A stretch of 64,000 nt of DNA, taken from Frankia sp. AiPa1 (GTDB taxonomy: Bacteria; Actinomycetota; Actinomycetes; Frankiales; Frankiaceae). Below, in pieces: positions 8,755 to 17,260 of the stretch. The stretch's first letter is position 1; the number at the start of each line of letters is the position of its first letter. Where the stretch lies: positions 27,407 to 91,406 of the forward strand of contig NZ_JALKFZ020000184.1 of assembly GCF_023243075.1 (NCBI RefSeq). Reading direction: 5' to 3'. The notes below the pieces were generated by a model. That model was not told the DNA's origin. It saw only the letters and a program-made list of their open reading frames with translations, and ran no database searches. The position numbers and the translations under genes were made by a program.

Positions 8755-9383
8755 GCCGCCCGACCGGGCCGACCCGACTGGTCCTCGCCAGCCGCAACAC
8801 TGGCAAACTCGTCGAGCTACGGCGGATTCTCGCGGCCAGCGGCCTCACGGTGGAACTGGTGGGCCTGCCGGCCGGCGAGGAGGTCGCCGAGACCGGCACC
8901 ACCTTCGCCGAGAATGCGCTGATCAAGGCGCGTGCCGCCGCCGCCCTGACCGGCCTTCCCGCCGTCGCCGACGATTCGGGCCTCGCCGTCGACGAGCTGT
9001 CGGGCATGCCCGGCGTGCGCTCGGCCCGCTGGTCGGGATGCCGCGACGGCGCCCGCGAGCAGCGCGACGAGGCCAACAACGCACTGTTGCTCGCCCAGCT
9101 CGACGACGTCCCACCGCCACGGCGCGGCGCCGCGTTCATCTGCGCGGCGGCCCTGGTCACCCCGGAAGGCATCGAGCGGGTCACTCACGGTGAGTTGCGC
9201 GGGGTGCTGCTCACCGCCCCCCGCGGCGACGGCGGTTTCGGCTACGACCCGCTGTTCCTCGCCGACGGCCAGACCCGCACCAACGCCGAGCTGACCGCCG
9301 ACGAGAAGGATGCCATCAGCCACCGCGGCCGCGCCTTCCGCGACCTCGCCCTACAGATAGGCCAGGTCCTCGCCACCGTCTAG
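8751..9383 (+). CDS. rdgB: XTP/dITP (non-canonical purine NTP) pyrophosphatase
   Basis: This enzyme cleaves XTP, dITP and ITP to monophosphates and keeps deaminated purines out of nucleic acid. Family motifs run in order: LVLASRNTGKLVELRRIL, TTFAENALIKARAAA, VADDSGLAVDEL, GDGGFGYDPLF and ISHRGRA. The length of 210 residues is typical. The GTG start overlaps the rph stop. The gene converges with cysM, with 28 bases between the stops. Confidence 0.96.
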   Translation: MSRPTGPTRLVLASRNTGKLVELRRILAASGLTVELVGLPAGEEVAETGTTFAENALIKARAAAALTGLPAVADDSGLAVDELSGMPGVRSARWSGCRDGAREQRDEANNALLLAQLDDVPPPRRGAAFICAAALVTPEGIERVTHGELRGVLLTAPRGDGGFGYDPLFLADGQTRTNAELTADEKDAISHRGRAFRDLALQIGQVLATV

Positions 9384-9411
9384 CACTGCCACCGAGACGC
9401 GAGCGAAACCC

Positions 9412-10359
9412 CTAGGCCCAGAGCTGCCCTTCCAGGGCTGCCTCGGCTTCCTCCAGGGTGCCGGCGTAGGCGCCGGTGGACAGGTACTTCCAGCCGCCGT
9501 CGCAGACGATGAGGGCGATCTCGGCCGGGCGGCCCTCGCGGACGGCCCGGTCGGCCTGGCCCAGAGCCGCGTGCAGGATGGCGCCGGTGGAAATGCCGGC
9601 GAAGATGCCCTCTTCCTGGACCAGCTCGCGGGTGCGGCGCAGCGCCTCCTTCGGGCCGACCGAATAGCGCGAGGTCAGCACCGACGGGTCGTACAGCTCG
9701 GGGACGAAGCCCTCGTCGATGTTGCGCAGGCCGTACACCAGCTCGCCGTAGCGCGGCTCGGCGGCGACGATCGCGATTCCGGGCACCCGTTCCTTGAGGT
9801 ACCGGCCGGTGCCCATCAGGGTGCCGGTGGTACCCAGACCGGCGACGAAGTGGGTGATCTCCGGCAGGTCCTCGAGGATCTCCGGACCGGTCGTCTCGTA
9901 GTGGGCCTGGGCATTGGCGGGGTTGCCGTACTGGTAGAGCATGACCCAGTCGGGGTTCTCCGCCGCGAGGCGTTTCGCCACGGCGACGGCCTCGTTCGAT
10001 CCGCCGGCGGCCGGCGAATACCTGATCTCGGCGCCCCACATCCGCAGCAGCTGGCGCCGCTCCACCGAGGTGTTCTCCGGCATGACGCAGACCAGCCGGT
10101 AGCCCCGCTGGCGACAGACCATCGCCAACGAGATACCGGTGTTACCGGAGGTCGGCTCCAGCACGGTTGCTCCCGGGGTGAGCAGCCCGCGCTTCTCCCC
10201 GTCGGCAATCATCCACAGCGCCGCTCGGTCCTTGATCGAACCGGTCGGATTGTCCTGTTCCAGCTTCGCCCACAGCCGAACCTCCGGCGACGGCGAGAGT
10301 CGCGGAAGCCCGACCAGCGGGGTCCGGCCGACCGAGTCGGCCAGGGAGTCAAATCGCAC
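9412..10359 (-). CDS. cysM: CysO-dependent cysteine synthase B
   Basis: A PLP-dependent beta-replacement enzyme of 315 residues. Lys43 in NPTGSIKDRAA binds PLP, PTSGNTGISLA holds the substrate loop, and VAGLGTTGTLMGTG the phosphate. In mycobacteria CysM takes O-phosphoserine and sulfur from the CysO thiocarboxylate. The neighbouring cysO and mec genes place this copy in that pathway rather than in the O-acetylserine route. GTG 10359 begins with RFDSLADSVGRTPLV, the family's usual N-terminus; the frame continues upstream through repetitive sequence that overlaps cysO. Confidence 0.95.
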   Translation of the reverse strand: MRFDSLADSVGRTPLVGLPRLSPSPEVRLWAKLEQDNPTGSIKDRAALWMIADGEKRGLLTPGATVLEPTSGNTGISLAMVCRQRGYRLVCVMPENTSVERRQLLRMWGAEIRYSPAAGGSNEAVAVAKRLAAENPDWVMLYQYGNPANAQAHYETTGPEILEDLPEITHFVAGLGTTGTLMGTGRYLKERVPGIAIVAAEPRYGELVYGLRNIDEGFVPELYDPSVLTSRYSVGPKEALRRTRELVQEEGIFAGISTGAILHAALGQADRAVREGRPAEIALIVCDGGWKYLSTGAYAGTLEEAEAALEGQLWA

Positions 10360-10399
10360 GTGTCGGGCCTGCCGCTCGAATCCCGCCGGCTCAGCCGGC

Positions 10400-10687
10400 T
10401 CAGCCGGCCCCGCCGGCGACCGCCGGCAGGATGGTGACCTCGTCGCCGTCCTGGAGCTTCGCGTCGAGCCCGCCGAGGAAACGCACATCTTCGTCGTTGA
10501 CGTAGATGTTGACGAACCGGTGCAGCTCGGCGCCGTCGTCCCCGGTCACCAGTCGGCCGCGCAGCCCGCTGTAGCGGGTGTCGAGGTCGCGGAACAGGTC
10601 GGCGACGGTGGCGCCCGCGCCCTCGACCAGCTTCGCACCTCCCGTGTGGGTACGCAGGATCGTCGGCACACGGACCTGGACTGCCAT
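10400..10687 (-). CDS. cysO: Sulfur-carrier protein CysO (ubiquitin-like)
   Basis: A 95-residue ubiquitin-fold carrier. The core VPTILRTHTGGAK, LHRFVNIYVNDEDVRFLGGL and DGDEVTILPAVAGG matches mycobacterial CysO, which carries sulfide as a C-terminal Gly-Gly thiocarboxylate. Here the frame continues two codons past the diglycine, ending AVAGG-AG. Those residues would have to be removed before activation. The JAMM peptidase gene mec lies just upstream on the same strand. The stop codon sits in a 9-bp direct repeat (CGGCTCAGC), so the tail may have come from slippage. Confidence 0.94.
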   Translation of the reverse strand: MAVQVRVPTILRTHTGGAKLVEGAGATVADLFRDLDTRYSGLRGRLVTGDDGAELHRFVNIYVNDEDVRFLGGLDAKLQDGDEVTILPAVAGGAG

Positions 10688-10851
10688 GATGTTCCTTTCG
10701 CGCTGCGGTGACGGCTTACTGCTGGGACGCCCGGACGGCCCCGGACGCGGTGGGAGGGCACCAAGGCGCCCGATACGAGGATGCCTGAGGCGACCCTGCG
10801 GGGAAGGCCCGAGGACGGCTTCGGCTTCCCGGGAGACAACGCCCGGGAGGT

Positions 10852-11256
10852 TCAGACGATTTCCACCGGTTCCTCGGTGACCACTCCATCGAGGATCCGG
10901 AACGAACGGAACTCGGTGCGGTCGGGCTCGCGGGTCGACGCCAGGACGTAGTGGGCCTCGGGGATGGAGGCCTGCGCGACGTCGGTCCGCGACGGATAGG
11001 CCTCGGTCGCGGTGTGCGAGTGGTAGATCACGACTGGCTCCTCGTCGCGATCATCCATCTCCCGGAAGACCTTCAGCTTCTCTGCCGCGTCGAACTCGTA
11101 GTAGGTCGGCGAGCGCTGGGCGTTCTCCATCGGGATGAACCGCTCCGGACGGCCCGACCCCAGGGCGCCGGCGACCACACCGCAAGCCTCGTCCGGGTGG
11201 TCACGCCGGGCATGGGCGACAATTGCCTCATAACAGGCGCGGTCGATTCGCAGCAC
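10852..11256 (-). CDS. mec: JAMM/MPN+ metallopeptidase (CysO-cysteine peptidase)
   Basis: The 134-residue protein carries the JAMM zinc motif: Glu23 (PDEACG) and HSH at 79-81 followed by Asp92 (PSRTD). Mec releases cysteine from the CysO-cysteine adduct in mycobacteria. With the extended CysO tail seen here it may also mature CysO. It precedes cysO and cysM on the same strand, with a 164-base gap to cysO. Confidence 0.93.
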   Translation of the reverse strand: MLRIDRACYEAIVAHARRDHPDEACGVVAGALGSGRPERFIPMENAQRSPTYYEFDAAEKLKVFREMDDRDEEPVVIYHSHTATEAYPSRTDVAQASIPEAHYVLASTREPDRTEFRSFRILDGVVTEEPVEIV

Positions 11257-11318
11257 TGACCCACCGTACGACGCGGACGGGCCGGAAGGCCCGGAGCTCG
11301 GATAATAGGCCTGAGCGA

Positions 11319-11858
11319 TCAGCCGAGGGCCCGGGTGAGATCGTCGAGCAGCTCGGTGAGAAAGCCGTACACCGCCGCGAGCGGCCGGCGCGGATCATCG
11401 GTGTCGAGGTGCTCCAGCCCGTCGGTCGAGTCGTCGTCGGTCAGGTCCAGCCGGGTGCCCAGCACGAGGCGTAGATCATTGAGGGTGGTCAGCCAGTCCT
11501 GCGCGGCATCCTCGTCGAGGAGCAGCACCCGCCCCGGCCCCGGCATGGCGGCCAGCACCCGGCGGGCGGCCTCCCGCTTGCGGGCCAGCAGATCGTCGGT
11601 GCGGCGGCGACGGAAATCTCCGGACGCCATCGGATCGTCCGGGTAGGGATCGGGCAGCAGCCGGGACAGAGCCGGGTCATCCGGCGGCGGGGGGGCGGTG
11701 TCCCGCAGGCCGACGAGCGCCTCGAGCGGGTCCTCGACCGGCGGCGGCTCGAGCATCACGTCGATCTGGCCGACGAGCTCGCCGAGCAGTGCGGCCTCAA
11801 GCTCCGGCAGGCGCAGCTCGATGCCGGCCCTGGTGCGACGGAAACCGTCTGCGGCCAC
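11319..11858 (-). CDS. DUF2017 family protein
   Basis: A 179-residue protein with the DUF2017 pattern: RTRAGIELRLPELEAALLGELVGQI at the front, PDDPALSRLLPDPYPDD in the middle, and DWLTTLNDLRLVLGTRL with VYGFLTELLDDLTRAL at the end. The biochemical role is unknown. The family accompanies clpS in actinobacteria, and here it sits between clpS and mec on the same strand. Confidence 0.88.
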   Translation of the reverse strand: MAADGFRRTRAGIELRLPELEAALLGELVGQIDVMLEPPPVEDPLEALVGLRDTAPPPPDDPALSRLLPDPYPDDPMASGDFRRRRTDDLLARKREAARRVLAAMPGPGRVLLLDEDAAQDWLTTLNDLRLVLGTRLDLTDDDSTDGLEHLDTDDPRRPLAAVYGFLTELLDDLTRALG

Positions 11859-12420
11859 GTCATCACGTCCTCATCGTCCTGCGCGCGTCCGGTCGCCAGC
11901 CTAGTGGATGTCTCCGCGGGTTCGTCGGCGGCGGCGGCGGACGGGCAACGACTGACAGCGCACGCCGACAGACCCAAGCCCCGCCCGGTGGGCAACCGAA
12001 CCGGCTACCTGCCCAGCCGGCGCCCGAAGGGCTCATACACGCCCGGATCCGGTCATCCGCGGCGGATTTCGCGAAGCCGGGGCCGGATCCCTCGGCTCAC
12101 ACCGCGGGATCCCAAAAAGGGGTAGCCCGGACGAAGGACCCACGAACCGACAGATTGGGCGTCACGAAATACACCCGGCATGACACTGAGCGCAACCACG
12201 CGGACTTCGGCTCGGAGCCCCGACAGGCCGGGCCCCGAACGCCCCGAACGCCCTGGACGCCCCGAACCGGCCGACGTCTCTTCGCCCAGACAATGCAGGC
12301 GGCCGATACCCAGGAAATGACGCGGGATAAGGCCAACGACAGCCATCCGGTCACGCCCCGGATCGCACGCCGGGATCCAGCGCAATGGCGCCCGAGAAAT
12401 ACCGTGGACGGAACGACCCG
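11859..12420. other. Intergenic stretch between clpS and DUF2017 gene
   Basis: About 560 bases with no frame that looks like a real protein on either strand. The only structure noticed is the clpS-proximal hairpin at 12421-12457. The promoter of the DUF2017 gene should lie near 11860-11950, but no clear boxes were seen. Confidence 0.5.
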
Positions 12421-12457
12421 AGATATCCCGGGCCCGGTGGACGAACCCGGGATATCT
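12421..12457 (-). terminator. Hairpin terminator of clpS
   Basis: AGATATCCCGGG and its exact reverse complement, 12 bp each, flank a 13-base loop. The structure begins 15 bases past the clpS stop codon on the transcribed strand. There is no U-run after it, as is common for actinobacterial terminators. Confidence 0.7.
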
Positions 12458-12472
12458 GGCCGACGGCCGCGG

Positions 12473-12763
12473 TCAGTCCTGCGCGATGGTTGCCCACAGC
12501 CCGTAGGCATGCAGGCGCGTAGCGTCCGCTTCCATCTCCTCCCTGGTGCCGGAGGCCACCGAGGCCCGGCCCTTGTGATGGACGTCGAGCATCAGCTCGT
12601 GAGCCTTCGTCCGGCTATAGCCGAACAGCTTCTGAAACACGTACGTCACATACGACATCAGGTTGATCGGATCGTTCCAGACGATCGCGACCCACGGCCG
12701 ATCGTCGTCGACGGACTCGTCGACCTCCTCGACATCGAGAGGCGACACGGCGGTAACAGACAC
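12473..12763 (-). CDS. clpS: ATP-dependent Clp protease adaptor ClpS
   Basis: ClpS delivers N-degron substrates to the Clp ATPase. The 96-residue protein contains the conserved core: WVAIVWNDPINLMSYVTYVFQKLFGYSRTKAHELMLDVHHKGRA as a run of family residues, and EEMEADATRLHAYGLWATI near the end. The N-terminus is acidic and variable, as usual. GTG 12763 has AGGA a few bases upstream and lies within an imperfectly placed ACGGGT/ACCCGT inverted repeat (12762-12782). Confidence 0.95.
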   Translation of the reverse strand: MSVTAVSPLDVEEVDESVDDDRPWVAIVWNDPINLMSYVTYVFQKLFGYSRTKAHELMLDVHHKGRASVASGTREEMEADATRLHAYGLWATIAQD

Positions 12764-12982
12764 GGGTCCTATTGTTACCCGTTCTCCGGCGCAGGCAATC
12801 GGACGGACGACCCGAGTCGGCGGATCCGCACGTCAGACCAGGTGACGGGCGCGTCGCACCCGACACCCCACACCCAGCCGCGCACCCGACCGCGGGCACT
12901 GTCGCCCCCACAGGCCAGGCTGGACTGCGAGCACAGGCACAGGCGCGGGGCCGCGGGGGCGGGCGCAGGCACAGGGCGCAGG

Positions 12983-13714
12983 TCAGACGGAGCGGCGCAG
13001 CAGCGGCGGATGCAGGGCGGTCGCCATTCCCCGGCGGTACAGCTCGGCAGGCCGCCCGCCGCCACGCGTCGAGGTGCGCCGACCCAGCGCAACGACGAAG
13101 CCGGGAGTGGACAGCACCTTGCGGCGGAAGTTCGGCGGATCCAGGGCCACTCCCCACGCCGCCTCATAGACCCGCCGCAGGTCAGCAAGGGTGAACTCGT
13201 CCTCGCAGAAGGCCGCGGCAAGCGGTGTGTACTCGAGCTTCGCCCGGGCTCGCTCGACGCCGTCCGCCACGATGCGCCTGTGGTCCGGCGCCAGATCCTG
13301 CTCGGATCGCCGGCTCCGGCCAGTCCCCGCGTCCCCGTCGAGCTCCACCTCGTCGACCGGCCGCCACCAGACTGGACCGGCCTGCGACGGCACGGTCCCC
13401 GGCAGGTCGGGCAGCAGGGCAAGATAGGCCACGCTGACCCCGGAGACCCGCGGGCCACGGTGCGGGCCACCGTAGGTGCGCAGCTGCTCGAGATGACCGG
13501 TGCTGGTCACGCCGGTCAGGCGGGTGAGCTGCCGGGCGGCGGCGCGATCGAGGTCCTCGTCGCCGTCGACGAACCCCCCGGGCAACGTCCAGACCTCGGC
13601 GTCCGGCCGCCCGGTCAGCAGCACGCACAGCCGACCCGCACGCAGGGTCAGCAGGACCAGGTCCACGCTGACGGCGACGGCGGGCGGCGGCACGTCCCCA
13701 GTGTGGCCGGTCAA
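12983..13714 (-). CDS. nrtR: NrtR-type Nudix-related transcriptional regulator
   Basis: The 243-residue protein joins an N-terminal Nudix fold (VDLVLLTLRAGRLCVLLTGRP, LPGGFVDGDEDLD) to a C-terminal winged helix (EFTLADLRRVYEAAWGVALDPPNFRRKVLSTPGF...). The Nudix box has lost the catalytic REUXEE glutamates: the position reads ARQLTRLTG. This combination defines NrtR, a sensor of ADP-ribose or related NAD metabolites that controls NAD salvage genes. It starts 6 bases after the pncB stop, so it is co-transcribed with its predicted target. The start used is a TTG; a GTG at 13693 is an alternative. Confidence 0.9.
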   Translation of the reverse strand: MTGHTGDVPPPAVAVSVDLVLLTLRAGRLCVLLTGRPDAEVWTLPGGFVDGDEDLDRAAARQLTRLTGVTSTGHLEQLRTYGGPHRGPRVSGVSVAYLALLPDLPGTVPSQAGPVWWRPVDEVELDGDAGTGRSRRSEQDLAPDHRRIVADGVERARAKLEYTPLAAAFCEDEFTLADLRRVYEAAWGVALDPPNFRRKVLSTPGFVVALGRRTSTRGGGRPAELYRRGMATALHPPLLRRSV

Positions 13715-13720
13715 AAACGA

Positions 13721-15088
13721 TCAAGACTGGCCGGTGTGGGCGACGGGCAGGCAGGGCTGGCCGAACCGCACATCGCCAGCGCCGCGTGGCAGGGCGGCGA
13801 ACGCGCGGGCGTGGTGCTCGCGGGCCCGCTCGGTGCCGGTGCGCCCGGTCAGGCCCTCGTCCGCGAGCTTTCCGCCGACGACGAGGTGACGTAGCAGCTC
13901 CCGGTCCCGGCCGCTCTCCGTCACCCCGCCGGCCACCGGCCCGCCCGCACCGCCTGGCCCGGTCGCGCTGCCGGGCGCGGTCGCGTCGAGCGCCACCGTC
14001 GGCGCCACCGGAAGCACGATGTCGGCCACCGCACGCCCGGCGGGGTCGTGACGGCGCAGCACCCGCTTGCGGCCACCGCGGGTCCCCTTGCCCACCGACC
14101 GTTTCGCCACCGGGGCGCCATCCACCTCGACGAGCTTGTAGACGAAGCCCGCCGTGGGCGCACCCGACCCGGTGACCAGGTTCGTCCCGATGCCGTAGCC
14201 GTCGAGGGGAGCGGCGGCGAGCCGGGACAGGGCGTGCTCGTCAAGGTCGCCGGTGGCGACGATCCGGGCGCCCGGCGCGCCGAGACGATCGAGCTGGCCG
14301 CGGGCGGCGTGCGCGAGCGAGGCCACGTCGCCGCTGTCGATGCGCACCGCTCCCAGGTTCGGGCCGGCTGCCGCCACCGCCGCGGCGATGCCCTCGGTGA
14401 CGTCGTAGGTGTCCACGAGCAGGGTCGTCCCGGCGCCGAGCGCGCTGACCTGGGCGGCGAACGCGTCGGGTTCGCTGGGATGGACGAGGGTGAACGCGTG
14501 GGCGCTGGTGCCGACCCCGGGCACGCCGTAGCTGCGGCCCGCCTCCAGGTTGGAAGTGGCGGCGAACCCCGCGACATACGCCGCGCGGGCGGCGGCGACG
14601 GCGGCCGCCTCGTGGGTGCGGCGGGAGCCCATCTCCAGACAGGGCCGCCCACCTGCGGCGGCGACCATCCGGGCGGCTGCCGCGGCGATCGCGCTGTCGT
14701 GGTTGAGGATCGACAGCACCAGCGTCTCCAGCAGCACCGACTCGCCGAAGGTTCCCTCGACGACCAGGACGGGAGCGTCAGCGAAGAACGGCTCGCCCTC
14801 AGCGAAGGCGTGGATGTCGCCGCGGAAACGGTAGTCGGCCAGCCACGCGGCCGTGGCCTCGTCGACCACGCCGTCCGCCTGCAGAACCGCAAGCTCCGCC
14901 GGGCCGAAGCGGAAGTCGGCGAGGGCCTCGAGCAGCCGTCCCGTCCCGGCGAACACGCCGAACCGGCGCCCGGGGGGCAGAGCACGGGTGAAGACCTCGA
15001 AGACCACATGTCGATGGGCCGCGCCGGACCGCAGTGCGGCCCGAAGCATGGTCAGCTCATAGCGATCGGTCATAAGCGCCGTGGACAC
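13721..15088 (-). CDS. pncB: Nicotinate phosphoribosyltransferase
   Basis: PncB converts nicotinate and PRPP to nicotinate mononucleotide in NAD salvage. The 455-residue product opens with STALMTDRYELTML and contains FEVFTRALPPGRRFGV, GTSAHAFTLVHPSEPDAF, LLVDTYDVTEGI, VRIDSGDVASLA, and GYGIGTNLVTG. A Gly/Pro-rich insert lies near residue 375. GTG 15088 has no ribosome site, but TACCCT lies 7 bases before it, so a leaderless transcript is likely. nrtR follows directly. Confidence 0.95.
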   Translation of the reverse strand: MSTALMTDRYELTMLRAALRSGAAHRHVVFEVFTRALPPGRRFGVFAGTGRLLEALADFRFGPAELAVLQADGVVDEATAAWLADYRFRGDIHAFAEGEPFFADAPVLVVEGTFGESVLLETLVLSILNHDSAIAAAAARMVAAAGGRPCLEMGSRRTHEAAAVAAARAAYVAGFAATSNLEAGRSYGVPGVGTSAHAFTLVHPSEPDAFAAQVSALGAGTTLLVDTYDVTEGIAAAVAAAGPNLGAVRIDSGDVASLAHAARGQLDRLGAPGARIVATGDLDEHALSRLAAAPLDGYGIGTNLVTGSGAPTAGFVYKLVEVDGAPVAKRSVGKGTRGGRKRVLRRHDPAGRAVADIVLPVAPTVALDATAPGSATGPGGAGGPVAGGVTESGRDRELLRHLVVGGKLADEGLTGRTGTERAREHHARAFAALPRGAGDVRFGQPCLPVAHTGQS

Positions 15089-15409
15089 CCGAACAGGGTA
15101 GGGACCCCACCCGGCCAGATGCGCGCCGAACGGCGGCCGGGGATGCCCGCCGCCGGCGGCGCAGCGGCGGCAGGCGACTGCGCAACGTGACGTTCGCGCC
15201 GCGACGGCAGGGTCGGCGCCGAGTAGCGGCAAGGCGGGGAGCAGGACGGCCCGATGAGGGCGAACGGCCCGATGAGGGCGAGAAGATGAGGGCGAGAAGC
15301 GGAGAAGGGCGTTGAGAGGGCCCAGATCGGCCGCACCGAGAACGGAGGCAGTAGGTGGATTGCACGGGGCAGTAAGGGCGCCGCGGGTCGCTATGCGATC
15401 GTCTTCACT
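15089..15409. other. Intergenic stretch upstream of pncB
   Basis: About 320 bases between the divergent pncB and the small membrane-protein gene. A direct repeat of CCCGATGAGGGCGA occurs twice around 15250-15285. If NrtR regulates pncB its operator should be here. No convincing palindrome was found by eye. Confidence 0.4.
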
Positions 15410-15604
15410 GTGGACCACAGCAATGCCGGCATCTTCCTCGTCGTCGTCGGCGGCGCGTTGCTTGCGCTGCTGGTGTTCGGCGCACGCGCGGGGCGCGGCA
15501 TCGCCGGGGATGTCTGGGGACGCATCCGCTTCCTGCGGTGGATACTCGCGGCGATCATCATTGTGATCATCTGGGATCTTCACGATGGTCTGCCAAACCA
15601 GTGA
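15410..15604 (+). CDS. Small two-helix membrane protein
   Basis: The 64-residue product starts with GTG and has two hydrophobic segments (about residues 8-23, IFLVVVGGALLALLVF, and 44-57, ILAAIIIVIIWDL) separated by a basic loop, so both ends probably face the same side. No family is recognised. Strong codon bias and the clear membrane pattern argue for a real gene. It lies 136 bases before the XRE regulator gene. Confidence 0.5.
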   Translation: MDHSNAGIFLVVVGGALLALLVFGARAGRGIAGDVWGRIRFLRWILAAIIIVIIWDLHDGLPNQ

Positions 15605-15693
15605 GGCCGGCCGGTGGGGGTCACAGGACGCCACCAGACCGCCCCGAAGGGGAGTGGTCGATTTATGTCACTGCGCTCGCAGATGCCCGACTC

Positions 15694-15714
15694 GTTATGC
15701 TCACTTCGCGTAAC
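15694..15714. promoter_or_regulatory. Imperfect 7-7-7 inverted repeat upstream of the XRE regulator
   Basis: GTTATGC and GCGTAAC flank a 7-base spacer with one mismatch between arms. The left arm contains TATGCT (15696-15701), a plausible -10 box. The site ends 26 bases before the GTG start of the XRE gene and is a good candidate for autoregulation. Confidence 0.4.
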
Positions 15715-15740
15715 ACTTTTGTCGGACGAGAGGACAGCAG

Positions 15741-17237
15741 GTGACTGGTCACACCTGGCTCTGGACACCGCCGCGGTCCGCTCCCGCCAGCGTCGGCGTC
15801 GGCCAGCTCCTGAGGGCCTATCGGCAGGCCCACGGGCTGACGCAGCAGCAGTTGGCCGATCGGCTGGGCTTCGACCAGTCGTACGTGTCCAAGGTCGAGA
15901 GCGGCCGGCGGGCAATCCATGACATCTCGACGCTGCGTCACATCGCCCGGAATCTGGCGCTCTCCCCCGAGGACGTCGGGCTTGCCCCCGGTGCGATGGC
16001 CGACCGCCGCCGGGAGACCGCCCCGCGCAGCGCCGCCGCCGAACAGGTCGCCGCGAGTCAGCGCGCCTGGCGGCTGACCCGCGACCATCTCAACCACCAC
16101 CGGATCAGCCTGGCCCGGGCCGCGGTGCGGCTCTACCCGGAGACCGATCGGCTCGGCAGCGGGTTGCTGTCCCGCCCGGGCTGGGTGTGGGACCGGCCGG
16201 TGAACATCGACGACGTCGTGCTGCGCTGGCGGGACGACGTCGTCGCACCGCTGATCAGGGGCGACGAGCCGGAGACCGCCGGCAGCCGTCCCCTGCTCGC
16301 CGGTGCGGGCCCGCAGTCCCGCTACCAGCGCTACACCCGGGCGATGCGGGACCTGGACCGGCCGACCCTGTTCGAGAACCGGCTGAGCTTCCGGCTGCTC
16401 GACATCGGCGGTGACGGAACGGCGGCCGCGGGCGCCACCAACCGCCCGACCCTCGACTTCGGCCACACCACCTACTTCGACGCGGTCGACGTGTGCGAGA
16501 CCGTGGCGCACGAGGCGGCCGCGGCGATGGCGAGCTCCGGGCTGTCCTGGCCGGCGTTGCCGTTTCGGGCCCGCATCGGCAGCCCGTTCGACTTCGCCCG
16601 CCGGGTGGCACTGCCCTCCATCAACACCCTCACGATCCGGCACGACCGCGGCGGGCAGGCCAGCTTCTTCCTGCACCGGCGCAGCGCCGGCTCCGTGGCC
16701 ACCGCGGGTGGGGTCTACCACGTGATTCCCGCCGGGGTGTTCCAGCCGTCCGGAATCACCGCCGTGCACCATGAGGCCGACTTCGACCTGTGGCACAACA
16801 TCATGCGGGAGCTCAGCGAGGAGCTGCTCGGCAACCCCGAGCACGACGGCAGCTCGTCGAACCCGATCATCTACGAGACGGACGAGCCGTTCCGCTCCTT
16901 CGAGCAGGCCCGCCGCGCCGGAACGATGCGCGTGTCGTACTTCGGCCTCGGCCTCGACGCGTTGACCTTGTTCGGCGAGATACTCACGGTCGTGGTCATC
17001 GACGCGGACGCCTTCGACAAGCTCTTCGGCGGCATGGTGCAGAGCAATCCGGAGGGCTCCGTCGTCACCGCCGGGCCCAACCGGGCCGTGACCGAGGGCA
17101 TCCCGTTCACCCACGCGGCGCTGCGCCGACTCATCGACACCGAGCCGATCGCCCCCTCGGCGGCGGCCTGCCTCGAGCTCGCCTGGCGCCACCGGGAGAC
17201 CCTGCTGCCCGGCCTGCGGGTGCGGGCCGGCGCCTGA
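15741..17237 (+). CDS. XRE-family regulator with Nudix-like C-terminal domain
   Basis: The 498-residue protein starts with an XRE helix-turn-helix (residues ~20-80: LLRAYRQAHGLTQQQLADRLGFDQSYVSKVESGRR, AIHDISTLRHIARNLAL). A long middle part looks like a sensor domain. The C-terminal half holds a Nudix-like pattern, VIPAGVFQPS followed after an insert by IMRELSEELLGNPE, in which the REUXEE glutamates are kept. The likely role is a regulator that binds or hydrolyses a nucleotide-linked ligand. GAGAGGA stands 6 bases before GTG 15741. The sugar epimerase gene follows after 23 bases and may be its co-transcribed partner. Confidence 0.82.
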   Translation: MTGHTWLWTPPRSAPASVGVGQLLRAYRQAHGLTQQQLADRLGFDQSYVSKVESGRRAIHDISTLRHIARNLALSPEDVGLAPGAMADRRRETAPRSAAAEQVAASQRAWRLTRDHLNHHRISLARAAVRLYPETDRLGSGLLSRPGWVWDRPVNIDDVVLRWRDDVVAPLIRGDEPETAGSRPLLAGAGPQSRYQRYTRAMRDLDRPTLFENRLSFRLLDIGGDGTAAAGATNRPTLDFGHTTYFDAVDVCETVAHEAAAAMASSGLSWPALPFRARIGSPFDFARRVALPSINTLTIRHDRGGQASFFLHRRSAGSVATAGGVYHVIPAGVFQPSGITAVHHEADFDLWHNIMRELSEELLGNPEHDGSSSNPIIYETDEPFRSFEQARRAGTMRVSYFGLGLDALTLFGEILTVVVIDADAFDKLFGGMVQSNPEGSVVTAGPNRAVTEGIPFTHAALRRLIDTEPIAPSAAACLELAWRHRETLLPGLRVRAGA

Positions 17238-17260
17238 TCCAGGACGGGCTGATCCGGAAG

